A DNA stretch of 64,000 bases from Ichthyophis bannanicus (GCA_033557465.1 CM066039.1:402337440-402401439); one strand, 5' to 3'; counted from the first letter of the stretch, positions 1-11,610 are shown. The notes: a model not told the origin generated them from the letters alone. Numbers and translations: made by a program.

Positions 1-2831
1 TTTTCTCTTATTTGTCTTAAATAGTTTACCCTGTAGCTTCATTACATGTCCCCTAGTCTTTCTATACTCTGATAGCGTAAACAATTGATCCACATTTATC
101 CGTTCCACTCCATTCATTAATTTATAGACCTCTATCATATCTCCCCTCAGACGTCTCTTCTCCAGGCTAAAGAGCCCTAACCTTCTTAGCCTCTCTTCAT
201 AGGAGTAGCCTTCCATCCCCTTCACCAATTTGGTGGCTCTTCTCTGTAATTTTTCTAATAACGCTATGTCCTTTTTAAGATACGGTGACCAGAATTGCAC
301 ACAATATTCAAGGTGCGGTCGTACCATGGAGCGATACAGAGGCATTATAACATCCTTTGTTTTATTCTCCATCCCTTTCCTTATGATACCTAGCATTCTA
401 TTTGCTTTCTTGGCTGCTGCTGCACACTGGGCGGAGGCTTTAGCATGTTATCCACGATGACTCCTAGATCTTTTTCCTGGGTGGTGGTTTCTAATGTGGA
501 GCCTTGCATCGTGTAACTATAGTGTGGGTTGTTCTTTCCTAGGTGCATAACTTTGCACTTGTCCACATTAAATTTCATCTGCCATTTGGATGACCAGTCT
601 TCCAATTTATCCAGATCCTCCTGCAGTTTTCCACAATCCTCTTGGGTTTTAACAACTTTAAACAGTTTTGTGTCATCTGCAAATTTGATAACCTCACTAG
701 TTATTCCCTTTTCCAGGTCATTTATGAATATGTCAAAAAGAAGCGGACCCAGTACAGATCCCTGGGGTACTCCACTATTCACCTTTTTCCATTGGGAATA
801 TTGGCCATTTAGCACTACCCTCTGCTTTCTATCTTTTAACCAGTTCCCGATCCACAATAGTACACTGCCTCCTATCCCATGACTTTTTAGCTTCGCCAAA
901 TGTCTCTGATGGGGGACTTTGTCAAAAGCTTTCTGAAAGTCCAAATACACTATATCAACCGACTCACCTTTGTCTACCTGTTTATGCACACCTTCAAAAA
1001 AACATATCAGATTAGTAAGACAAGATCTTCCTTGTCTAAAGCCATGTTGGCTGTCTCCCATTAGGCCATGACTATCTACATGCTGTGTAATTTTGTTCTT
1101 TATGATGGTTTCTACCATTTTCCCTGGTACTGACATCAGGCTCACCAGTCTGTAATTTCCTGGGTCAGCCCTGGAACCCTTTTTAAAAATTGCTGTTACG
1201 TTGGCGACCCTCCAATCTTCAGGTATTACAGATGATTTTAATGAAAGTTCACAGATTACCAATAGCAGGTCTGCAATCTCATATTTCAGTTCTTTCAACA
1301 CTCTGGGATGTATACCATCCGGTCCAGGTGATTTGCTACTATTCAGTTTATCAAATAGTTGTAATATATCTTCCCGGTGTAGCGATATTTCTCTCAATTC
1401 CTCTGCAGTATCACCTTTAAATACCACTTCAGTCTTGGGTAACATCCCTACATCTTCCTCAGTAAAGACCGAAGCAAAGAATTCATTCAGTCTCTCTGCT
1501 ATAGCCTTGTTTCCTCTTATTGCCCCTTTTACCCCTCTATCATCTAATGGTCCAATTGACTCTCTCACAGGCCTTTTGCTACGAATGAACTTGAAAAAGT
1601 CTTTATTTCGTGTTTTTGCTTCCGTAGCAAGTTTCTTCTCAAATTCCCGCTTTGCCTGCCTTATCAATGCTTTGCATTTAACTTGCCAGTGCTTGTGCTG
1701 TTTCCAGTTTTCATCATTTGGCTCTTTTTTCCATTTCCTGAAGGTTGCTTTTTTGGCAGCAACAGTCTCTCTGACCTCACCTTTAAACCATGCTGGCAGT
1801 TTTTTGGACTTTCTTCCACTTTTCCTAATGCGTGGAATACAGCTGGTCTGGGCTTCGAGGATAGTATTTTTAAATAACACCCAAGCTTGCTGTAAGTCTT
1901 TAACCTTTGGAACCGCTCCTTTTAGTTTTTTCCTAACTATATTCCTCATTCTATCATAGTCTCCCTTTTGAAAGTTAAAAGGTAGTACTGTGGATGCCTT
2001 TACTATCTGTCCTCCACTAATTAAATCAAACATGATCATACTATGATCACTATTGCCATGTGGTCCCAACACCCTTATTTCTTGCACCAGATCTGGCGTT
2101 CCACTAAGGACTAGGTCCAGTATGGCTTCCCCTCTAGTCGGTTCATGAACCAGCTGCTCCAAGAAGCAGTCATTTATTCCATCTAGAAACTTTATCTCTT
2201 TAGCTTGTCCTGCTGTGACACTGACCCAGTCGATACCGGGGTAATTGAAATCACCCATTATTACTACTCTGTTGTGACTTTTGCTAGCTTCCTTGATTTC
2301 TTTGAGCATTTCATCATCCATTTGTTCATTCTGGCCAGGCGGTCGATAGTATATTCCAACTGCCATCACCTTCCCCTTCATAAATGGAATTTCAATCCAT
2401 AGAGATTCCACAGCAAATTTTGTTCCCTGCAAATTTTTAATCCTTTCTGACTCAATGCCCTCTCTAACAGAGCGCAACCCCTCCACCAATTTGATCAGCT
2501 CTATCATTACGATATAGTGTGTATCCAGGTATCAGTGTCCCACTGGTTATCCTCCTTCCACCATGTCTCAGAGTGCAATCATATCTAACCTCTCATTTAG
2601 TGCTATATATTCTAACTCTCCCATCTTATTGTTTAGACTTCTAGCATTGGCATACAAGCATTTTAGAGACTGTATTTTATTCATATTAATCTGGCTATTG
2701 GTAGGCAGGGATAATTTGGAATCTTTATGCTCTGTCTGCTCCTTACTCAAGGGCATTTGGGCTACTATACTCCCTTTTGGAACCTCACTGCTTTTGGTAG
2801 TATCCTTCAAGGATACCTTTGTCAGAACCAT
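1..2831 (-). pseudogene. CR1 ORF2: endonuclease-reverse transcriptase, frameshifted
   Basis: ORF2 nicks target DNA with an APE-type endonuclease and reverse-transcribes the element RNA at the nick. The N-terminal endonuclease start (ANARSLNNKMGELE) lies at about 2570-2831. The frame then shifts near 2560, apparently by a 2-nt loss, and resumes at 2507. GDFNYPG is at about 2237-2258, the SDHSMI endonuclease box at about 2025-2050, and the RT active site FADDTK at about 664-690. A second shift near 430-440 separates the RT from the C-terminal part ([15 protein letters not shown] type sequence near 270-300), which continues to the window edge. Two frameshifts argue against activity, but the remaining frames are long and clean, so the copy is not old. 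Identification as CR1 rather than L2 rests on the EN and RT wording and on ORF1. Confidence 0.9.
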
Positions 2832-2866
2832 GCACTCCTGGGTGACTGTCGGCTTTCCCCTAATTT

Positions 2867-3787
2867 CTAGTTTAAAAGCTTCTCTATCTCTTTTTTAAAG
2901 GTTAATGCCAGCAGTCTAGGCCCATCCTGATTAAGGTGAAGCCCATCCCTTCGGAAGAGCCCCCCCTTTCCCCAGAATGTTCCCCAGTTCCTAACAAATC
3001 CAAAACCCTCATCCTTGCACCATTGTCTCATCCACGCATTGAGACTCCGGAGCTCTGCCTGTCTTTTGGGTCCTGCACGTGGAACAGGAAGCATTTCGGA
3101 GAACGCTATCCTGGAAGTTCTGGATTTCAACTTCCTACCTAAAAGCTTAAATTTAGCCTCCAGAACTTCCCTAAAACATTTTCCTATGTCATTGGTACCA
3201 ACATGTACCAAGACAGCAGACTCCTCCCCAGCACTATCTATGATCCTAACTAGGCGGTGCGTGAGGTCCGCTACCTTCGCACCAGGCAGGCATGTTACCA
3301 GGCGATCCTCACGTCCACCAGCCACCCAGCTATCTACATTCCTAATGATTGAATCACCAACTATAACAGCTGTCCTGACCCTCCCCTCATGGGGACATGG
3401 CCCTGGAGAAACGTCCTCGGTGCGAGAGGGTTTTACATCACCTGGAGGACAAGTCCTAGTTACAGGATCACTTCCTGCCACACCAGGGTGATGCTCTCCT
3501 GTCACGTGACCTCTCTCCTCCATGGCAACAGGGATGCTGCCAGACTGGAGGTGGGACTTCAGGACTATATCCCTGTAGGTCTCGTCCATGTACTTCTCTG
3601 TCTTTCTTATGTCTTCCAGGTCTGCTACTCTAGCCTCTAGAGAACGGACTCGTTCCCTGAGAGCAAAGAGTTCTTTGCACTTAGTGCATACGTAAGACCT
3701 CTCACCAACTGGGAGAAAATCATACATGTGACACTCAAAGCAAAAGACCGGAGAACCCCCATCTCGTTGCTGGGCTTCTATCTGCAT
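2867..3787 (-). CDS. CR1 ORF1: zinc-finger plus SGNH esterase protein
   Basis: This is an intact 306-residue frame starting at the ATG at 3787. Residues about 15-40 contain a zinc-finger-like pattern (CFEC, then CTKC about 18 residues on) followed by a heptad-rich stretch (LRERVRSLEARVADLED) that looks like a short coiled coil. The C-terminal two-thirds is an SGNH-hydrolase domain: GDS block in VIVGDSIIRNVDSW, HVGTND block III, and a DGLHLN block carrying the catalytic Asp-His. Esterase-type ORF1 proteins are known from CR1 LINEs, where they are thought to act in the ribonucleoprotein. It lies just upstream of ORF2 (36 nt gap). No internal stop is seen. Confidence 0.9.
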   Translation of the reverse strand: MQIEAQQRDGGSPVFCFECHMYDFLPVGERSYVCTKCKELFALRERVRSLEARVADLEDIRKTEKYMDETYRDIVLKSHLQSGSIPVAMEERGHVTGEHHPGVAGSDPVTRTCPPGDVKPSRTEDVSPGPCPHEGRVRTAVIVGDSIIRNVDSWVAGGREDRLVTCLPGAKVADLTHRLVRIIDSAGEESAVLVHVGTNDIGKCFREVLEAKFKLLGRKLKSRTSRIAFSEMLPVPRAGPKRQAELRSLNAWMRQWCKDEGFGFVRNWGTFWGKGGLFRRDGLHLNQDGPRLLALTFKKEIEKLLN

Positions 3788-3790
3788 CTT

Positions 3791-4214
3791 AGTTTAAAGC
3801 TTGTGTTTAGGTCTTTTAAATTCTCTATATAATAAGGATTGGTGTGGATGCTTATACCAATAAAAGTGTATCTAATACCCCTAATACACCTTGTGTACCT
3901 GAAGCTTAAGTAATTAATCTCAGGTCCTCTGTGTATGACCGATTTGGATAACGAGCTGCACCTGAGAGCAGCCCCTTTCCTCTAAGATGTGCAAGTACCT
4001 ATAAAACTACAATTACCCCAGGGGTGGGTGGGTGCTGGGGAGGGAGGGAGGGAGATAAGTCCTATTAAAGAGGGCAGTTACAAGGTACCCTGTCCTGAAC
4101 CCTCAGCAGGGGGGAAGGGGGTACCACACAAAGCCCAGTTAGTTGAGAGAGGCAAGGTAAGTTATAGCTGAGAAGGCTGAACTAGCATACCACTAAAACA
4201 AACAATAAATAATT
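3791..4214. other. CR1 5' leader and spacer between opposed copies
   Basis: No gene is seen. The left part is probably the 5' untranslated region of copy A1. The right part includes a G-rich tract (GGGTGGGTGGGTGC, then GGGAGGGAGGGAGG near 4021-4052) and an AT-rich end. The point where A1 ends cannot be fixed because no target-site duplication was found. Confidence 0.45.
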
Positions 4215-6961
4215 AAATAAGGATTAAAGTTTTGCAGGAAACAAAATCTGCTGTAGAATCTGTATGGATTGAAATTCCATATAAAAGGGGGAAGGCAATG
4301 GCAGTGGGGGTGTACTATCGAGCGCCTGGCCAGAATGACCAAATGGATGATGAAATGCTCAAAGAAATCAAGGAAGCTAACAAACGTTACAGTGCAGTAA
4401 TAATAATGGGTGATTTCAATTACCCTGGTATCGACTGGGTCAGTGTCACGTCAGGACATGCTAGGGAGATAAAGTTCCTGGATGAAATAAATGACTGCTT
4501 CTTGGAGCAGCTGGTTCATGAACCGACCAGAGGGGAAGCCATATTAGACCTAGTCCTTAGTGGAACACCAGATCTAGTGCAAGAGATAAGGGTGTTGGGG
4601 CCACTTGGCAATAGTGATCATAGCATGATCGCCTTTGATTTAATTAGTGGAGGAGGGATAGTAAGGAAATCTACAGTACTACCTTTTAACTTTCGAAAGG
4701 GAGACTATGATAAAATGAGGAAAACAGTTAAAAAAAAACTAAAAGGAGCAGTTGCAAAGGTTAAAGACGTACATCAAGCTTGGGTGTTGTTGAAAAATAC
4801 TATCTTGGAAGCCCAGACCAGCTGTATTCCACGCTTTAAGAAAAGTGGAAGGAAGTCCAAAAAACTGCCAGCATGGTTTAAAGGTGAGGTCAGAGAGGCT
4901 GTTGCCAAAAAAGCAACTTTCAGGAAATGGAAAAAAGAGCCAAACGACGAAACCTGGAAACAGCACAAGCACTGGCAAGTCAAATGCAAGGCATTGATAA
5001 AGCAGGCAAAGAGAGAATTTGAGAAGAAGCTTGCTGCGGAAGCAAAAACACGAAATAAAGACCTTTTCAAGTACATTCGTAGCAAAAAACCTGTGAGAGA
5101 GTCAGTTGGTCCATTAGATGATAAAGGGGTTAAAGGAGCACTAAGAGGCGACAAGGCGATAGCGGAGAGACTGAATGAATTCTTTGCTTCGGTCTTTACT
5201 GAGGAAGATGTAGGGATGTTACCCATGATGGAAGTGGTATTTAAAGGTGTGGAAGAATTGAAGGAAATATCGATGCATCGGAAAGATGTCTTACAACTAT
5301 TAGATAAACTGAAGAGTAGCAAATCACCTGGGCCAGATGGTATACATCCAAGGGTGTTGAAAGAACTGAAATATGAGATTGCAGACCTGCTATCAGTAAT
5401 CTGTGAACTATCATTAAAATCATCTCTAATACCTGAAGATTGGAGGATCGCCAATGTAACACCAATTTTTAAAAAGGGTTCCAGGGGTGATCCGGGAAAC
5501 TACAGACCAGTGAGTCTGACGTCAGTACCGGGAAAAATGGTAGAAACCATCATAAAGAATAAAATTACTCAGCATGTAGATAGTCACGACCTAATGGGAG
5601 ATAGCCAACATGGCTTTAGACAAGGAAGATCTTGTCTTACTAATCTGTTATGTTTTTTTGAAGGAGTGAATAAACAGGTGGACAAAGGTGAGTTGGTTGA
5701 TATTGTGTATCTGGACTTTCAGAAAGCCTTTGACAAGGTCCCTCATCAGAGACTTTTGGCAAAACTAAAGAGTCATGGGATAGGAGGCAGTGTACTATTG
5801 TGGATCAGGAACTGGTTAAAAGATAGAAAGCAGAGGGTAGGGCTAAATGGCCAATTTTCCCAATGGAGAAAGGTGAATAGTGGTGTACCCCAGGGATCTG
5901 TGCTGGGTCCGCTGCTTTTTGACATATTCATAAATGACCTGGAAAGTGGAATAATGAGTGAGGTTATCAAATTTGCAGATGACACAAAACTATTTAAAGT
6001 TGTTAAAACCGAAGAGGATTGTGAAAAATTGCAAGAGGATCTTGATAAATTGGAAGACTGGGCATCAAAATGGCAGATGAAATTTAATGTGGACAAGTGC
6101 AAGGTTATGCACCTAGGGAAGAACAACCCAAACTATGGTTACACGATGCAAGGTTCCACATTAGGAACCACCACCCAGGAAAAAGATTTAGGCGTTATTG
6201 TGGATACCATGTTAAAACCCTCGGCCCAGTGTGCAGCGGCGGCCAAGAGAGCAAATAGAATGCTAGGTATGATAAGGAAAGGAATGGAAAATAAAACAAA
6301 AGATATTATAATGCCTCTATATCGTTCGATGGTGAGACCGCACCTTGAATATTGTGTGCAATTCTGGTCGCCGTATCTTAAAAAGGATATAGCGATTTTA
6401 GAAAAGGTACAGAGAAGAGCCACCAAAATGGTAAAGGGGATGGAAGGATACTCCTATGAAGAAAGGCTAAAAAGGTTAGGGCTCTTTAACCTGGAAAAGA
6501 GACGGCTGAGGGGAGATATGATAGAAGTCTATAAATTAATGAACGGAGTGGAACGGGTAAACGTAGATCGATTGTTTACCTTATCAGAATATAGAAAGAC
6601 TAGGGGACATGCAATGAAGCTACAGGGTAAACTATTTAAGACTAAACAGAAAATATTTTTTCACTCAACGTGTAATCAAACTCTGGAATTTGTTACCGGA
6701 GGATGTAGTAAAGGCTGTTAGTGTAGCTGGGTTTAAAAAAGGTTTGGATAAGTTCCTGGAGGAAAGGTCCATAAACCATTATTAAGAAGTGACCGAAGAT
6801 ATCAATGCTTGACCCAGTTCAAGCATTGTGGAACTTGTGTCTCTTGTGGAAACTGCTAGGTACATGTGACCTAGATTGGCCACTGTTGGAAACAGAATAC
6901 TGGGCTTGATGGACCTTGGTCTGACCCAGTATGGCATATCTTATGTTCTTATGTTCTTATG
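4215..6961 (+). mobile_element. CR1 LINE copy A2, 5'-truncated
   Basis: A plus-strand CR1 of the same subfamily as copy A1. It begins inside the endonuclease domain and keeps the entire RT, C-terminal domain and 3' end. The 3' terminus consists of the short tandem unit TTATGTTC (6941-6960), typical of CR1 3' ends. 5' truncation is the normal outcome of target-primed reverse transcription. It abuts the DIRS-C remnant directly on the right and faces copy A1 head to head on the left. No matching target-site duplication was found, so the junctions may have been rearranged. Confidence 0.92.
4232..6785 (+). pseudogene. CR1 ORF2, truncated endonuclease plus full RT
   Basis: The open frame from 4232 to 6721 gives 829 residues. 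It lacks roughly the first 120 residues of the endonuclease and has no genuine start codon; the first Met is incidental. GDFNYPG lies near residue 60, the SDHSMI box near 130, RT motifs DIVYLDFQKAFDKV near 490 and SGVPQGSVLGPLLF near 550, the catalytic FADDTK at 5968-5988, and a C-terminal thumb region ([16 protein letters not shown]) near 695. A 1-nt expansion in a T run near 6657 shifts the last codons, so the normal stop at about 6783-6785 is read in another frame. Apart from truncation and this shift, the frame is intact, indicating a young copy. Confidence 0.9.
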
Positions 6962-8414
6962 GCGTCGAGGTGCTGGCTCACCTCCAGCACCAACGCAGTC
7001 ATTTCCCACATCTGAAGCAGTGGCCTCTCGAGGATCAGCTGCATGGACACAATGAGGGATTCCTTGGGTGGAGACTCATACTGAAGAATCTCCAACTCCT
7101 CAGTGAGCGGGTCTTCTTCTGCCTTGGTTTGCACCGAAGGGGCTCTGGCAAAGTCCCTAAAAGTCATGGAAGGCCACGTCCTCAGGAGGAAAGTGCCGCT
7201 GGGGGCGATGGGAACATCTCAGTGTTGCTTGGTGTCTGGAGAGGCCTCGTCGTCCGTCTCCCACTCGGAGTCGGAGTCGAACGGCAACAAGACTGAAGCC
7301 CTGCGACTCCTTGTCTTGAGGCTAGTGTCGAAGGGTCAGCAACCTGCCGAGGCCAGTGGCACATGGAGCCTGGCTCGACGACCAGGGACTCCCTTGCAGT
7401 CAAGGGCCCAGTTGTCAGGGTAGATGAATCTGCCATCATTGCCTGCTGCAGGGCCAGGATAGCAGTGATGTTCTGCTCCAGGCCACCATTCTGATTTCCA
7501 AGCCAGAAGGCTCCACAGCCTTCAGCGTGGACACAGAAGAACTGGGGCCCAGCACCAGTACTCTTGCGAGTGTGTCCTCTATGAGGACTACAGCATCGAG
7601 AAACCTCACACGGTCCCAGCTGGCCGAGGAATCCTTCTTGAGGAACTTGGTGGGGCACTTCTCAGAGTTGTCAGAGTCCCTCCGGGCGGTTTTACTGAAT
7701 TTCTCCGGTGCAACATCGGCAGACTTTGAAGATGACAACTTCTTTTTCTCTGGGTCCAAAGTCTACATGGAGGAAGACCGCTGTGAGACTCCAAGAATGC
7801 TTGGGACTCATGGGATGTGCTGGGCTTGCGGCTTGACATCAGGGAGGCCGGTGCCGAGTAGGACCTAGGGAACAATTTCTCCTGCATTTCCGATCTTCTC
7901 CTGTTGGTTTTAGGCATTATGGCCTGGCATAGGTCGTAAGAGGTGCAGTCATGGTCCGTGCCTAGGTAGCGCAAGCAGCAGTCATGAATGTCTGTTACTG
8001 ACATGGTTTGACTGCAGTGGTCACATTTTTTTAACCCACCAGGAGACACAGTGGGTAGCACCCAGATGGGGTCGATGACCCCTGGGCAAAAAAAGGCGTC
8101 GAGGAGACCTCAATGAAAAAGGGGGACGGGGATGGTGCTGGCTCGAAGCGGGAAGAGGAACCAGTTGCTAACCAGGAAAAATTTAACTTAAGGAAATAAG
8201 AATTTTTCCGGGGAAACAGGACTCATGTCTGTTGGGCTCCGCGGAACAAAGGAGACTGAGCAAGATGGCACCCTTGGGCGTGAAGGGGACCATGCATGTG
8301 TGGTAACATATCCCAAAGGCTTTCTCTGAAAGTTGAAGAAATGCTTCCGCACAGGCTCAGTCAGTGCAGACGTCACCCATATTGTGAGAACTGACTTCCT
8401 GCTTGTTCCTGGAG
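6962..8414 (-). mobile_element. DIRS-C remnant: Gag region and one inverted terminal repeat
   Basis: Minus-strand DIRS retrotransposon fragment truncated on the left at the CR1 junction. The right end, about 8220-8414, is the terminal repeat. It contains the tip sequence GACTTCCTGCTTGTTCCTGG shared with the other DIRS copies here. The Gag region (about 6962-8061) is broken into several frames. The RT, RNase H and recombinase parts are absent. It groups with the right half of the chimeric copy at 23113-27509, sharing the TGGGCTCCG and GAGACTGAGCAAGATGGC stretches of the terminal repeat. Confidence 0.8.
7606..8061 (-). pseudogene. DIRS-C Gag N-terminus with CxxC-H-C zinc motif
   Basis: The 151-residue open stretch near the element's coding start contains CDHC, then DIHDCCLRYLGTDH, then a final C. 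This is the pattern CxxC-x8-DxHxxCLxCLG-x-DH-x(5)-CxxC seen in every Gag of this window, with one central Cys replaced by Tyr. The downstream Ser/Pro-rich linker is frame-shifted (fragments near 7436-7759 and 6949-7167). The protein would package element RNA; this copy is not functional. Confidence 0.7.
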
Positions 8415-8880
8415 AACAACTGTTACGTGCAAAAAAACCAATGCTGATACCAATGTAGATACTAGCTCTGGAAAAGTACAGAAAGTGGGAGAGGCAGTCT
8501 GAAATAAGTGGTTCTTTAACTGCTCTGCTGCAGTGTATCAATATTTATATGTTACAGAAACTGAAAATGCTTTTCCCATAGAAATAGATTGGCCAGTTTG
8601 GGCAATAGGAGGCTTTATTTCTCTGAAGTCCCAGTCCAATCTGGCCCATTTTCAAACTCTAAAAGTACTTAATTTATTCCACCCTATACCAAACTTGGTT
8701 CCATTCTGTTTCATTTCTTTTAAACATTCTGTAGGATTGGAAAGAAAAGATGTTATAAATGCAGAGGATTCACAGAAATAGAGGATATGATGGCATTTGT
8801 GCACAATTTCAATTTCATTCATGGCACAATGATATAGGTCATAGTTGATCACGGACTGTGCCTTAATTTCATGACAGTTT
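8415..8880. other. Unassigned AT-rich interval
   Basis: I recognise nothing with confidence here. A polypyrimidine tract followed by AG (near 8708-8733) resembles a splice acceptor, but the reading frames after it close quickly and no matching donor was found. The right end may be a degraded 5' portion of the CR1-B element that becomes recognisable at about 8881. Confidence 0.4.
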
Positions 8881-8986
8881 ATCTAAATTTCCAGCTGAAC
8901 CAATGCAGGGTAAAAAGAAGGGGAGGAGGAGAGGCACTACATGTAAAAAATATTAAAGCTAAATAATTACGGGGCTTACAAGAAAA
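8881..8986 (+). mobile_element. CR1-B copy 1, segment 1 (early endonuclease)
   Basis: A plus-strand fragment of a second CR1 subfamily. The stretch GGGGAGGAGGAGAGGCACTAC encodes the Gly-rich part of a CR1 endonuclease (pattern GGGVALYVKN in the family). It stops at the DIRS-B left tip. The same CR1 resumes at 17762, after the DIRS and an LTR, with the next part of the endonuclease. Confidence 0.6.
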
Positions 8987-9239
8987 GCGTAGTTACTCAC
9001 CTGTAACAGGTAATCTCTGGGAACAGCAGGAATAAGTCTTCACATATGGGTATCGTCAGTACCGACAGGGCCAGCGTCCAATAGGAAAGCTTTTCGGAGC
9101 ATCCCACAGCGCCTGCCTGCTGCCTTCCCGCCTTTCCAACTCTCCCTCTTCAGTTGAGTTTATAGCTGAGACCAAAGGAGAGAAGTAGACAAAGAGAGAG
9201 AGATAGACAGAGACAACTCCCAGGGGAGGTGGGTGGGTT

Positions 9240-9338
9240 GTGAAGATTTATTCCTGCTGTTCCTGGAGATCACCTCTTACAGGTGAGTAACTACGCTACC
9301 TCCAAGAACAAGCAGGAATGTAGTCTTCACATATAGGG
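9240..9338. repeat. DIRS-B internal complementary region (ICR)
   Basis: Reverse complement of the left tip immediately followed by reverse complement of the right tip. The junction is at 9297-9299 (TAC, i.e. GTA in the tip orientation). In DIRS elements the ICR templates end completion and circularisation of the cDNA. Here the core differs from both genomic flanks (AAA, ACA), consistent with an older copy. Confidence 0.85.
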
Positions 9339-10028
9339 ATTCCCCAGCTGAGAGATGCCAGGGGGATGACCCCAGCAAGCTGCTAACCCAAGGTGAGATG
9401 GGTTATGCTTCCTCCCATGGATCTCTGGAATCAAAACCCGGGATGGTGGGTAGGAGTTGTACCAAGTCTGAAAGAGATGCTGGAGCAGTGTCTGGCCAAA
9501 TGAGGCATCCCGACGGGAGTCCTTGTCTAAGCAATAGTGGGCTGTAAAGGTGTGTACTGAAGCCCAAGTGACTGCTCTACAGATGTCATCAATGGACACA
9601 GAACGAAGATTAGCCATTGATGCTGCCATTGCTCTCACATTGTGATTTGTGACATGGCCTTCGAGAGAAAGTCCCTTACTCTCATATGCAAAGGATATGC
9701 AATCTGCAATCCATCTAGAGAGAGTTCTTTTGGAAACTGGAAGTCCCAAATTACTAGAATCAAAAGCAACAAAAAGCTGAGAAGATTTTCTATGTTGCTT
9801 AGTTTTTTGTTTTTTTTATACCACGCTCTTTTTTTTTTTTTTTTTTTTTTTAATTTTTATTTATAATTTCCTGAATAACAACAAATAATAAAGAATACAA
9901 TCAACACCAACAAATTTTACAATATTCGAGAAAAGAGTGTACCACATAAAAAGACCACATCAAGGAAGAGCATGCTACCAAATTATACCATACATGATAA
10001 GGAAATCAGAAGTATTCAAACTCCACTA

Positions 10029-11147
10029 TTAGGAGACAGAAATCTCACTGCCAACATCTTGTACCTTCTTCTGATTCAAAAAAGATTTAAGTTGGGTCGC
10101 ATCCGTAAATACAGAAGACTGGCCCTCAAGGGTAACTACGCATCTACAAGGAAATTTTAAATAGAAGCATGCACCTATAGCCAAAACTGAAGATTTTAAC
10201 AACAAAAACTGCCTACGCCGGGCCTGAGTAGCCCTGCTCACATCTGGGAAGACCTGCAGCTTTTGGCCGCAAAAAAGGGATTCCCTGCACTTGAAGTATG
10301 CACGAAGAATAGTTAATTTAATAAACTCAGAACCAAAGGTAGCTACTAAAGTGTTACGCTTGGAAATGATGTCTGCTGAGTCTTCTAAAAAGGCAGTCAA
10401 ATCCTGTCCAGCAGTATCATCTAAAGGGGGAGAGGCAGTAGCCTCACCCTGCACAGCAGAAGAGGTAGACCGAGTAGGCAAGTAATATAAATAAATAGCC
10501 TCAATGCTGCCATCTATCTTCAATACTTCAGTAAAATATTTCTTAAGCAATATAGCAGGAGACAACAAGTGGGTGACGGGAAAATTAAGGAAACGTAAAT
10601 TTTTGGCTCTCGACTGATTCTCAAGCATTTCTAAGCGATAATTAAGGGATGAAAAATCCCGTATCTAGGCATAATTATTGTCTAAGCAAACTTGGAGTTG
10701 AGATTCAGTCTTAGCCAAAGTACTAGTTATGGCACCCAATTGATTATCAGTACTTTGCATTTTACAAACCACTTCAGAGGTAAACATGCAAAGGGAAGAC
10801 ACTGTGGCTGTTAAACGATTATCAATACCATTAATAGCAGTCCAAATGTCCTTTAGAGTTACCTCGCCAGAACCAGGACCAGGACTTTTCGGGATATCCT
10901 CTGGCTTCCCCGGTAGAACAGGTCGTGGCATAGGTGGAACATGCTCCAATGCTGGCTCTATAATCGTTGATGACAGAGGAGGCAGAGGATGAAGAGGCGG
11001 TGTCCTGAAACGGGGGCTTAACGAAGCTCCCTCAGGTGATGATAGAACAGATGGCTGGGAGACTAGATGTTTGTCCATGGGCCCCACAACTTTCTCCACT
11101 AACACCTTCTCGCCAGATTTCAAGGCTTTACCTTTACGTTTGCCCAT
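10029..11147 (-). pseudogene. L1/Tx1-type ORF1 RNA-binding protein with one stop
   Basis: A start ATG at 11147 opens a 160-codon frame, followed by one in-frame TAG at 10665-10667, after which the same frame continues for about 211 codons to 10029. The N-terminus is basic, then Pro/Ser-rich and disordered. Residues about 105-185 form heptads suited to a coiled coil. AKNLRFLNFP at about residue 180 begins the RRM-like domain, and a basic C-terminal domain follows (VSRATQARRRQFL). Overall length, about 370, matches L1 ORF1 proteins, which trimerise and bind element RNA. Apart from the one stop the frame is clean, so the insertion is fairly recent. Confidence 0.85.
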
Positions 11148-11283
11148 GATACAACGACAACCGGCCTCAGCTTCTCAGTTGCGCCGAAGGGGCGCCAAAG
11201 GGGCGTGTCCTGCCCCTTGAGTCACGCCCCTTAGGTCACGCCACGCAGGCCGCGACACGCGGCCGCGTGAAGAAGCCGCCGAA

Positions 11284-11610
11284 AGAAATGGAGGATCAGA
11301 GAGGGGGTCCTCCTCAGCCGGGGGCGGCCCTCACACTGCCTGGCCGAATCCGAGCAGGGCCTCCAGGCACCTGCCAGCTGCTCCCGCGGCAGAGAAAACT
11401 TGCCGCGTCTGTCTCCGGTGCAGGTAGGCTCTCCAATGACCACCTGCAGCTGCTGGAAGAAATGGAGGATCAGAGAGGGGGTCCTCCTCAGCCGGGGGCG
11501 GCCCTCACACTGCCTGGCCGAATCCGGGCAGGGCCTCCAGGCACCTGCCAGCTGCTCCCGCGGCAGAGAAAACTTGCCGCGTCTGTCTCCGGTGCAGGTA
11601 GGCTCTCCCA
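11284..11610 (-). promoter_or_regulatory. Two tandem ~174-bp 5' monomers of the L1-like element
   Basis: The block starting GAAATGGAGGATCAGAGAGG at 11284 recurs at 11458, giving a 174-bp period. The second copy stops at the target-site duplication. The copies are nearly identical by eye and very GC- and CpG-rich, unlike the flanks. Tandem promoter monomers at the 5' end are known for rodent L1 elements; that these drive transcription is inference. Confidence 0.75.

Larger units (their letters stand above)
1..3990 (-). mobile_element. CR1 LINE copy A1, 3' end outside the window
   Basis: A long CR1-clade non-LTR retrotransposon read on the minus strand: 5' leader near 3790-3990, ORF1 at 2867-3787 and ORF2 from 2831 down past base 1. 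Both ORFs are recognisable from their domains (SGNH esterase in ORF1; endonuclease and reverse transcriptase in ORF2). The 3' untranslated region is cut off by the window edge. It is the only CR1 here that retains ORF1, so it is close to full length. The 5' limit is uncertain, because 3990-4214 between this copy and the oppositely oriented copy A2 has no independent landmark. Confidence 0.9.
9832..11610 (-). mobile_element. ORF1-only L1-like retrotransposon
   Basis: Complete insertion with a 15-bp target-site duplication (TATACCACGCTCTTT at 9817-9831 and 11611-11625). On the minus strand it has two tandem 5' monomers, a single ORF1 (10029-11147), a short 3' UTR and an A tail of about 20 (T run ending at 9851). 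No endonuclease or RT ORF is present between ORF1 and the A tail. This is the layout of HAL1-type half-L1 elements known in mammals. It must have been mobilised by another L1's ORF2 protein. Confidence 0.85.

Noticed and set aside
529..1959. Long open frames on the strand opposite CR1 ORF2
   Set aside because: They mirror the ORF2 codons and recur antisense to every CR1 copy (for example 4774-5454). They are shadows.
8708..8733. Splice acceptor at 8733
   Set aside because: The downstream frames close within about 15 codons and no donor was found.
10291..10485. Small plus-strand ORFs within 9832-11610
   Set aside because: Antisense to the ORF1 protein, which has the recognisable coiled coil and RRM.
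11284..11610. Tandem repeat as a satellite or minisatellite
   Set aside because: There are only two units, ending exactly at the target-site duplication of an L1-like element, so they are its 5' monomers.
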